A DNA stretch of 64,000 nt, taken from contig CBDCFM010000021.1 in assembly GCA_965216035.1 (NCBI GenBank), positions 558,001 to 622,000 of the forward strand, read 5' to 3'. Both the position numbers and the translations under genes were made by a program. Below are positions 55,079-62,402 of this stretch, piece by piece (the stretch's first letter is position 1; every line of letters starts with the position of its first letter). This DNA comes from G963664115 sp965216035 (GTDB taxonomy: Bacteria; Acidobacteriota; Terriglobia; 20CM-2-55-15). A model generated the notes under the pieces. The model saw only the letters and a program-made list of their open reading frames with translations, was not told the DNA's origin and ran no database searches.

Positions 55079-56212
55079 ATGAACCGCAGGATTCCATTCG
55101 ATTTCCTTCTGATCATTTTGGCCACGCTGGCCGGCTTCGGGTGCCAGCAGGCCCCGGAAACGGGGGTGGCCACACCGGACGCCGCATCGTCGAGGGGTCC
55201 AGTCCCCACGTTCCGGGTAGACCCGGATTGGCCCCAGGTCCCGGCCCAGTGGAAGCTCGGTGATGTTTCCAGCATTGCGATCGATGCGGACGACAACGCC
55301 TGGCTGCTGCACCGTCCTCGAGTGCTTTCGGGCGATGACCTCGCTATGGCCGCGCCGGCGGTGCTGGGGTTCGACCCCGAAGGGGTGTTCCTCTCCGCCT
55401 GGGGCGGAGCGGGGGCCGGCTATGACTGGCCGCAACGGGAGCACGGCCTCCACATCGACTATCAAGGGTATGCCTGGCTCGGCGGCAACAACTGTGTCGC
55501 CCGGAATTTACCCGGACTGGAGCCGGTTGACGACGATCAACTTTTGAAATTTACTCTCGACGGCGAATTCGTCATGCAGCTCGGGCGAAGCAATTCGAGT
55601 GGCGGGAACGCGGATACTCAAAATCTGCATGAGCCTGCGGATGCGTTCGTTCATCCGCCGACGAACGAGCTATTCGTCGCCGACGGCTACGGCAACCACC
55701 GCATTGCCGTCTTCGATGCCGACACCGGGGTGTTTAAGCGCATGTGGGGTGCGTTTGGCAACATACCGGAGGATGACGATAACTGTCCGAACATCGCGCT
55801 CGATTCAGTGCCGGACGGACCCGGCCCCGATCAGTTCAGCGTCGTCCATGCGCTTCGCGTGTCGAGTGACGGCCTGGTGTACGTGGCGGATCGCGAGAAC
55901 CGGCGCGTTCAGGTGTTCACGATCGACGGCGAATATCTCGACCAGATCGTCTGGGGAGAAGCGCCCTTCGCACGCAACGTGGCTCTGTCGCCGGACCCGG
56001 AGCAGCAGTTCTTATACGTCGGAGGCGGTTCAGGGATCATGGTGTTCGCTCGTCAGACGTTGGAACTGTTGACGACAATCGATGGGGAAGGCGTGATCGG
56101 GGCGGGCCACCAGATTCAGACGGACTCCCAGGGCAATCTCTACATCGCCGCCACGGGCGACGGGTTTCAGAGGCTGATCTTCACGGGCATGTCGGCTGGA
56201 GCAACCGAGTAG
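55079..56212 (+). CDS. NHL-type six-bladed beta-propeller lipoprotein (DPxWP family)
   Basis: ATG 55079 follows AAGGGGGCAAGC. The 377-residue protein has a leader with a probable lipid-anchored Cys (LAGFGCQQ). Its mature part starts FRVDPDWPQVPAQWKLGDVSSIAIDADDNAWLLHRP and continues with HGLHIDYQGYAWLGGNNC, LLKFTLDGEFVMQLGRSN, HPPTNELFVADGYGNHRIAVFDADTG, DGLVYVADRENRRVQVFTIDGEYL and FLYVGGGSGIMVF. It is the closest relative in the window of the protein at 16946-18097. Function unknown; a lyase- or lactonase-like role is possible. Confidence 0.78.
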   Translation: MNRRIPFDFLLIILATLAGFGCQQAPETGVATPDAASSRGPVPTFRVDPDWPQVPAQWKLGDVSSIAIDADDNAWLLHRPRVLSGDDLAMAAPAVLGFDPEGVFLSAWGGAGAGYDWPQREHGLHIDYQGYAWLGGNNCVARNLPGLEPVDDDQLLKFTLDGEFVMQLGRSNSSGGNADTQNLHEPADAFVHPPTNELFVADGYGNHRIAVFDADTGVFKRMWGAFGNIPEDDDNCPNIALDSVPDGPGPDQFSVVHALRVSSDGLVYVADRENRRVQVFTIDGEYLDQIVWGEAPFARNVALSPDPEQQFLYVGGGSGIMVFARQTLELLTTIDGEGVIGAGHQIQTDSQGNLYIAATGDGFQRLIFTGMSAGATE

Positions 56213-56404
56213 TTGACTGACTGTGGAGCGCCCATCTCAGAGGGTCGACCTCTGGGATCTGGCCGTTGAGAAAAGCGGGCGAAATGGCGGTCGCAGATCC
56301 TGGGGTCCACGCCGGAGCCCATCGCCGCTACAGTTCTATAAATTTGCGGCACGTCCCGTGCCGCATAGCAGACTGCCGAAAAACAAGCGTTTTTCCCCAG
56401 CCTG

Positions 56405-56902
56405 CTAATGGGGGACGGCATCCGCGTCGATCGAGCCGTGGATTAGCACAATCTCCCAATCGTTGTCGGTCTTTCTGAACAGGGTCGTGTTCATCCCCTT
56501 CCTCTGATTCACGCCATCATCGATCGTATACGCGAACGCTGCCCAGCCCGTATCACCCCAGCTGTCAGTTGCGATCCCACGCACTGCCATCTGCCGCTTG
56601 GGCGTCGCCCTCATTTGCCGGTTGATAAACCACAACGCGTACGTCTTCGAGGTCAACTCGTGGCCGTCTTCGTCCACCCAGAGAATGTCGTCGGCGAACA
56701 TCTTTTCGAAATAGCTCATGTCGCCGGTGTTGTAGGCATCCACTCCAGCTTCCACAAGGTGAACGAGTGGTCCCGCCGGAGGCGGTCCTGGACTCCTGCC
56801 CCATATCTGGCCGCTACTGCGCGGAGGTTCCGGGTACTGGGCCAGGGCAGTCCCACTGACCAGAATCATCACGACCGCACACAACAGAGCTACGTTCTTC
56901 AC
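56405..56902 (-). CDS. NTF2/SnoaL-like domain protein, exported
   Basis: The 165-residue protein starts at ATG 56902. A signal peptide ends at GTALAQ. The fold signature is VHLVEAGVDAYNTGDMSYFEKMFADDILWVDEDGHELTSKTYALWF, then WAAFAYTIDDGVNQRKGMNTTLFRKTDNDWEIVLIHGS. Known: SnoaL/DUF4440 proteins form small cone-shaped dimers that act as isomerases, dehydratases or just binders. No catalytic assignment is possible. It is monocistronic and converges with the propeller gene. Confidence 0.8.
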   Translation of the reverse strand: MKNVALLCAVVMILVSGTALAQYPEPPRSSGQIWGRSPGPPPAGPLVHLVEAGVDAYNTGDMSYFEKMFADDILWVDEDGHELTSKTYALWFINRQMRATPKRQMAVRGIATDSWGDTGWAAFAYTIDDGVNQRKGMNTTLFRKTDNDWEIVLIHGSIDADAVPH

Positions 56903-57146
56903 GAGACATCTCCAGTACGAATGGGTGATGTAGGAGAGTAGTCAGAATACGTTCTCGGGCCGAGGGCTCTTATTTCTTCCATACTCTCGGCCTGGTGGCG
57001 ATGCCTCTCGAGGGTGTCGCCGGTCGGGTCGAATCCATAATTTCCGTTCGAACGCCCTGTCCGTTCGAACTCCCCGCTTCATGAAAAGTCGCACCTCGAA
57101 CGTCTTCGAGACCGGGCAGGTCAATGGCGGGTGCGCTTGGGTTCAA

Positions 57147-57509
57147 TCAATCGCTCAACAGCGGAATCCTCTCCGCTGGAACCGGCTCCGGTATCGTCTC
57201 CAAAAAGGCGTAGATGTCTGCCAGCTCCTGATCCGTCACGACCCTGCTGGTGTAGAGCGGCATAATGCCGGCGGGCTGGCGGACATAACTGGCAAACCCA
57301 GGAAACCCATACGCAGGCGGACCAATGCGCCCTCCGGGGCCGCCGTGAGCGGCGTAGCCGTGGCATGAATAGCATCCATAGCTGGCGTAAATCCTCTTGC
57401 CGTTTTCGGCGTCTCCGCGGGGTGCGGCGTCCGGAGCTTGCGCCACACTTACTCCAACGAACACGGAAATCATCACTGTCGCCAGAATCAGAACGATCGT
57501 GAAGCGCAT
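57147..57509 (-). CDS. Monoheme class I cytochrome c, periplasmic
   Basis: I take ATG 57509 as the start, ten bases after AAAGGAG; an ATG at 57533 lies upstream but has no ribosome site. The 120-residue protein has a signal peptide (LILATVMISVFVGVSVAQA) and one haem site CYSCH at residues 46-50. YGFPGFASYVRQPAGIMPLYTSRVVTDQELADIYAFLETIP includes the likely axial Met in IMPLY. Known: such small cytochromes accept electrons from periplasmic dehydrogenases. It sits 27 bases after the exported ThDP enzyme gene and is almost certainly co-transcribed. Confidence 0.88.
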   Translation of the reverse strand: MRFTIVLILATVMISVFVGVSVAQAPDAAPRGDAENGKRIYASYGCYSCHGYAAHGGPGGRIGPPAYGFPGFASYVRQPAGIMPLYTSRVVTDQELADIYAFLETIPEPVPAERIPLLSD

Positions 57510-57536
57510 AGCAGCGGATTCTCCTTTCTTCATTTT

Positions 57537-59471
57537 CTACCGGGGTTGAGACACCACGTCCACCAGTGCAGTTTCACCGCGTTCGACGCGCTCCGCTGCA
57601 CGCACCAAGGCCGGTCCGAGTTCGCTCGGGTCGCTGATCGGTCCCTCCGCATAAAGGCCCATGCCTCGCGCCACCATCGCGTAGTCGATGTCCGGATCGG
57701 TAATGACGTTGCCGATCCCGGCCGTGTCAATGGCCCTCTGGCGCCAATTGGCCATGCGCTGCAGATGCATGACCTCCTGATGATAGGCCCGGTTGTTGTG
57801 CATGACGAACAGCATCGGAATACGGTGATGCACGGCGGTCCAGAGGGCCCCCGGTGCACACATCAGGTCGCCGTCGGTCTGATAGGAGACGCAAAAACGC
57901 CCGTGTTTTCGGTGAGCGAGCGCCGCCCCAACGGCAATCGGCAGCCGGGCGCCTACGGCTGCAGCTCCGTTTGAGCCAATGTTCTCTATCGTCTGGTGGT
58001 ATTGCTCGAAATTCCACAAGGGGGAACTTCCGCCATTGACTAAAGCCCAATCCTTATCGCGAACCACCTGCCATAGTTCAGCCCATATCCGTGCGGTGCT
58101 GACTGGGCTGGCGTCCCAGCCGCTGGCCGCTCGGGTTCGCGCCCCGGCCAATGCCCGGTCCTTTGCCCGAGCGATCGCAGTTCCTCTCTCGTCGATCACC
58201 CGCTTCCGGTCACCGGTAATCAACCGTTTGCATGCTTCGATCAAAGACGGCAGTGTCGCTTCGGCGTCAGCGGCGATGGCCATGTCCACTTCCTGGTAGC
58301 GCTGGAAGTCCTGGTAATTACTCTTCATGTACAGGTCATTTGAATCGATGCTGATCAGCTTGGCCCCAGCTTGGGTCCTAGAAGTGTAAGAGCGCTCCGG
58401 AAGATCACGCGCATTGTGAACAGTGCCCCAGAAATCCTCCACCTGCATGCCCAGGATCACGTCCGCACTGCCAATTGCGCCACCTCCGCTCAGGGGATGG
58501 CGACTGGGCATATTGCGACTGTATCCTCGCACCGGCACCTGGAGAGTCTCTGCGAGTTCGACCATCAACTCCATTCCCTGCTGCGAGCGGACCACGTTTC
58601 CGCCGACGATCACCGGGTTTTCCGCCCCCACCAGCAACTGGGCCACCTCAGCCACTGCCTCAGGTTCACCAGCTGGCGGACTGGTCCGTGTCAGCTTCGG
58701 AATGTGTAAGCGGGATCGGTCTTCGATTGGAGCCTCCTGCAGGTGGCCATCCGCGACCAGGACAGTTGGCGCCGTCGGGACCGTCATCCCAATCTTGTAA
58801 GCCCGCACCGCCGACTCGGCGAAATGTTGAAGCGAATGCGGCGTGTCATCCCACTTGATATAGTCGCGAACCATAGCTGTCGCATCCTGGACGCTGTGAT
58901 TCCACTCCACGCCCGGTCGTCGGCCACTGGCATCGAGGTGGTTTCCAAGAATGATGTACACAGGAGAGTGAGCGCAGAAGGCATGGTAGATTGTCATCGC
59001 CGCGTGCTGCAGACCTACCGTTCCGTGCGCTATGGCCAACATAGGCTTGCCTTCAACTCTGAAATACCCGTCGGCTATGGCAACGGACGATTCCTCGTGG
59101 AGGCATGTCAACCATTCGGGCGCCTGGTTTCCCCCATAGTTGACGAATGACTCCTGCAGTCCACGGAAACTCGAGCCTGGCATCGAAGCGACATACTCAA
59201 AGCCCAGAGATTTAATTACATCCACCATGAAATCCGAACCGGGATCATCGATGGTACGCAGAACATCAACTGCCGAAGAAACCGGTTCCGTTTCAGCCGC
59301 CAGCTGTGCAGCCGATGGGGGTGGAGCCGCACCGCGCTGCGGCAGACCGTTCTGTTCAGCTTTTGCGTTCGGAGTCTCTACAACCAAGCCTGCTGCGCCG
59401 GCGGCAGCCCCAACGGCAGCGCCTTTCAGAAAGCCACGGCGATTAAGGGAGCTTTTCCTGATTTTCCCCAT
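57537..59471 (-). CDS. Tat-exported thiamine-diphosphate-dependent enzyme (acetolactate synthase-like)
   Basis: The 644-residue protein starts at ATG 59471 after AAGGAGAAGATCG. The leader SLNRRGFLKGAAVGAAAGAAGLVV is a Tat signal. Three ThDP-enzyme domains follow: an N-terminal PYR domain with the cofactor-activating Glu in TCLHEESSVAIADGYFRVEG, a middle domain (ENPVIVGGNVVRSQQGMELMVELAETLQVPV) and a PP domain with the ThDP/Mg motif TDGDLMCAPGALW to MHNN (residues about 533-560). Known: relatives (acetolactate synthase, benzoylformate decarboxylase, pyruvate oxidase) act in the cytoplasm. Export and pairing with a cytochrome c suggest a periplasmic 2-oxoacid oxidase or decarboxylase, a point of inference. 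Confidence 0.88.
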   Translation of the reverse strand: MGKIRKSSLNRRGFLKGAAVGAAAGAAGLVVETPNAKAEQNGLPQRGAAPPPSAAQLAAETEPVSSAVDVLRTIDDPGSDFMVDVIKSLGFEYVASMPGSSFRGLQESFVNYGGNQAPEWLTCLHEESSVAIADGYFRVEGKPMLAIAHGTVGLQHAAMTIYHAFCAHSPVYIILGNHLDASGRRPGVEWNHSVQDATAMVRDYIKWDDTPHSLQHFAESAVRAYKIGMTVPTAPTVLVADGHLQEAPIEDRSRLHIPKLTRTSPPAGEPEAVAEVAQLLVGAENPVIVGGNVVRSQQGMELMVELAETLQVPVRGYSRNMPSRHPLSGGGAIGSADVILGMQVEDFWGTVHNARDLPERSYTSRTQAGAKLISIDSNDLYMKSNYQDFQRYQEVDMAIAADAEATLPSLIEACKRLITGDRKRVIDERGTAIARAKDRALAGARTRAASGWDASPVSTARIWAELWQVVRDKDWALVNGGSSPLWNFEQYHQTIENIGSNGAAAVGARLPIAVGAALAHRKHGRFCVSYQTDGDLMCAPGALWTAVHHRIPMLFVMHNNRAYHQEVMHLQRMANWRQRAIDTAGIGNVITDPDIDYAMVARGMGLYAEGPISDPSELGPALVRAAERVERGETALVDVVSQPR

Positions 59472-59822
59472 CGATCTTCTCCTTCCGAGTTTTGTCTCGC
59501 ACCTCGTATGTTATCAGCGTCAGGCCCGCAGCCCGAGTCACAATCGCATCTCAAATGAACAAGAATACGAGGGTATCAAGAGCAAGATACATCTTAACCC
59601 TCAATAATGCTATTACTCTCCTACTATCCTGGTGAAGCCCCCCTCACGCCCCGAAAATCGGCCAAAGACAATCACACGGGGCAGGCCGCGCAACGGGGGC
59701 ACGCTTTGCCCTCCCGCGCCAGGTCCAGCCTGACCAAAAGCTATCGGAGGAGCGTTCTTGATCCCTACTAAATCCCGCTGGCGGACACCGAAAAACTCCA
59801 TTGCCCCACCCGTGACACTCGC
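59472..59822. other. Gene-free stretch
   Basis: This 351-base region contains the promoter of the ThDP enzyme operon and the 3' flank of the outer-membrane barrel gene. Frames in it lack ribosome sites. No RNA or repeat is supported. Confidence 0.5.
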
Positions 59823-62309
59823 TCAAAACTGGAACCGCATGCCAACTTCGATCTGACGCGGATCCAAGGCGCTGGTCGATCGGCCGAAGTTCGGCGACGT
59901 CATCACGCCGGAAGGCCGGCCAAGGTTTGTGCGGTTGAATGCATTCGTCATGTTCGCGAACACGTTCAGGTTTGTCCGCGTGGGGCTGCCGCGGCCGTTG
60001 CTACTGCCGAAGAAAAACGCTTTTGAGATATTGAAGTCGAAATTGAGAGTTTTCGGACCTTCACCGCTGTTTCGACCGACACCTGGGGGCCGATCGTTGA
60101 TGGTGCTGTCCCTGTTATCGTCTCGACCAGTGGTGATGTTGTACCAGTTGGGGGTCTTCAAGGACATTATGCCGGTCAAAAAGACGCCCAAAGGCAGTTG
60201 GGCATTCACCGTACTGTTGAACGTGTGCGTGGGACAGCAGGTACCGTGAGAACCCGTATAATCCAGACGAAGATTGTAATTGTCGGTGGGGAGAGAGCGA
60301 CTGTTGGGGGACGTTTCGGGAAGAACCCTCTGCAACAGGTAACTGGCCGATACCGTGAAGAGGTTGAACCTCTGGCGATAGTTCAACAGAAACGTATGGC
60401 TCAGCAGGTTCGCCGAGGACTCCCGGTTCACCACGTCGCCCCGGCCCGGATCCGGCCGAACGCACGTTTCAGCGCTTTGCGTCGAGTTGCAGGAACGCGG
60501 GAAGGGTGCCGTAATATCAAATGGAGCGTTCAGGTTTCTAAGCCGTAAACGGTGATACTCCCGCTCGTAGCCATAGGTGGCGCTGATGAACATGTTCGTC
60601 AGGAACGTCCGTTCAAACTGGATCATCGCGACGTTGATGTAGGGCGACTCAATATTCGGATCCATCACCTGAATCGATGGAAGTGCGTCCCGGCGGATTC
60701 CTGTTTGAAACGGATCCGGAAAGGAGGGGTTGTCGATGACGATTTCAAACTGCCGCGTACCGTCGAGACGGCGCTGATCCTCAACCACCGTGATCGGCAT
60801 GCCGACGTAGAAAATGCCGCCGCCTCCCCGAATAACGGTCGCCCGGCCCAGGGCGTAGGCGAATCCCATTCGTGGGGCGATATTGTCATAGTCCTCCAGG
60901 TTGCTCTGGGCGTAATAGCGGGCTCCCACCATCAGCGTTAGCCGGGGACTCACTTTCCAATCGTTCTGGAGGAAAATCGAAAGATCCAGCTGATCCGTTT
61001 CCAGCAGAGGATCACCACGGGTGACGCGATAGCTAAGAGGCCTTTCCGAAAGAAAGGCGTCGAGAGTGGAAAACGTGAAGGTTCCGCCGAAATTGTTTTC
61101 CGATGACGACCGGCGTGTCTGATAGTGGCCCTGAGTCCCGGCCCGTATCGTCACTTTCTCGCCCAGCTGCGTATAGAGACTGCTGAAATCGTAATTGCGA
61201 TCCTTGCTGTCCGACCGATTCTGAGCGCCGCCCGAGGTGAAGGCATCGAGCACATCGATTTGGAGTGCATCGCTTAAGGGTTCGGTTTCTGCACGGTGGG
61301 TAACCATGTTGAGGCGGCTTTCAAAAAGTGTCTGCGGGGAAAGCCTTGAGAACTGCGCAACTTCCACGTTCCAGCTGGCGCCACTGGAAGTCGAGGCCAG
61401 TTCGGGCAGGGCAAAGCCACCCACACCCTGATTTCTGCTGGAGTTAGTCGTATATCCCAGGTTCAATGACACCGAATGCGCTTCCGAAACCTGGTACGTA
61501 TTCCTTGTTGTGAACAAACGATTCACCGCGGGCCGGGTGATTCCGAGCGCAAACACACCGTCGGGTAGTGTCGCGTGGATGGTGTCGACGTTCTCAGCCT
61601 CGTTGTGGCTGGCCGCGAAGCTCGTCGTCAGAGTGCGGGGGATGACGGGGCCGCTGAAGTCAAAGTTGAACTGGCGTTCCTGGTACGGCGGCTTGTTCTC
61701 GGCGAAAGGGTTTCTCGCGTTAAGAGATTCGTCTTTGAATAACAGTTGCGCGTTCCCATGAAACGCGCCCTGGCCTCCGCGGTCGACCACTTGCGCGGCA
61801 GGTTGGCCGCTCCCCCTCTGGCCAAACCGGTAGAGACCGTCCTCTGAGGTAAAAGCGTTGTTGTTAATTCGAACGTACTGTGTTTGTGCCGGGTCCGCAA
61901 GAGGGGATTCCTGTGGCCCGCCAGCGGTTTCCCGATAGGCGTACCAGACGGCCAGTTGTTCGGGCGTCAGATAATCCTGGAGCCGGCCAAGAAATTCCCC
62001 CCGCATCCATTCAATCGCGGAACGCAAACGATCCGCCTCCTGACCCTGGGTCGGACCCGCCCGAAAGTCCATCAGGTTGCCGAACAGGTCTTCGGAAGCC
62101 CGCCGCCGGTCCTCCGTTATCAGAATGACGGCCCGGTTCTGTTCTTCGGTAAACGGAGCGCCCGCATCCGCCAGGACGCGCTGAACCTCGTTCCGCAACT
62201 CGGCCAGCGGGTTGGGGGCTTCAGCAATCAGGCTTTCTGTCCGGGAAGGCTGTTGCCCGGCGAACGGCGGACCCTCAAGACTGAGGACGAGCACGAGCAC
62301 AGCTAGCAT
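59823..62309 (-). CDS. TonB-dependent-receptor-type outer-membrane beta-barrel protein
   Basis: The 828-residue protein starts at ATG 62309 with a leader (MLAVLVLVLSLEGPPFAGQ). Residues about 30-125 are helical and charged (LAELRNEVQRVLADAGAPFTEEQNRAVILITEDRRRASEDLFG) and replace the usual carboxypeptidase-like and plug domains. From about residue 180 it follows the Oar-type barrel: GAFHGNAQLLFKDESLNARNPF, RQFNFDFSGPVIPRTLTTSF, LFLQNDW-like strands (LSIFLQNDWKVSPRLTLMVGARY) and RMGFAYALG. It ends DPRQIEVGMRFQF with a C-terminal Phe as outer-membrane sorting signal. Known: Oar-like proteins are abundant in Acidobacteriota. Cargo unknown. Confidence 0.82.
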   Translation of the reverse strand: MLAVLVLVLSLEGPPFAGQQPSRTESLIAEAPNPLAELRNEVQRVLADAGAPFTEEQNRAVILITEDRRRASEDLFGNLMDFRAGPTQGQEADRLRSAIEWMRGEFLGRLQDYLTPEQLAVWYAYRETAGGPQESPLADPAQTQYVRINNNAFTSEDGLYRFGQRGSGQPAAQVVDRGGQGAFHGNAQLLFKDESLNARNPFAENKPPYQERQFNFDFSGPVIPRTLTTSFAASHNEAENVDTIHATLPDGVFALGITRPAVNRLFTTRNTYQVSEAHSVSLNLGYTTNSSRNQGVGGFALPELASTSSGASWNVEVAQFSRLSPQTLFESRLNMVTHRAETEPLSDALQIDVLDAFTSGGAQNRSDSKDRNYDFSSLYTQLGEKVTIRAGTQGHYQTRRSSSENNFGGTFTFSTLDAFLSERPLSYRVTRGDPLLETDQLDLSIFLQNDWKVSPRLTLMVGARYYAQSNLEDYDNIAPRMGFAYALGRATVIRGGGGIFYVGMPITVVEDQRRLDGTRQFEIVIDNPSFPDPFQTGIRRDALPSIQVMDPNIESPYINVAMIQFERTFLTNMFISATYGYEREYHRLRLRNLNAPFDITAPFPRSCNSTQSAETCVRPDPGRGDVVNRESSANLLSHTFLLNYRQRFNLFTVSASYLLQRVLPETSPNSRSLPTDNYNLRLDYTGSHGTCCPTHTFNSTVNAQLPLGVFLTGIMSLKTPNWYNITTGRDDNRDSTINDRPPGVGRNSGEGPKTLNFDFNISKAFFFGSSNGRGSPTRTNLNVFANMTNAFNRTNLGRPSGVMTSPNFGRSTSALDPRQIEVGMRFQF

Positions 62310-62402
62310 GAGACGCCCATCAAACTCGTGACCTGTACCCTTGCAGGGGAGAATGCGTGAGGGAGGGTTCCCGGGGTGCTCGGAATCCGTTGAACCTTCA
62401 TA

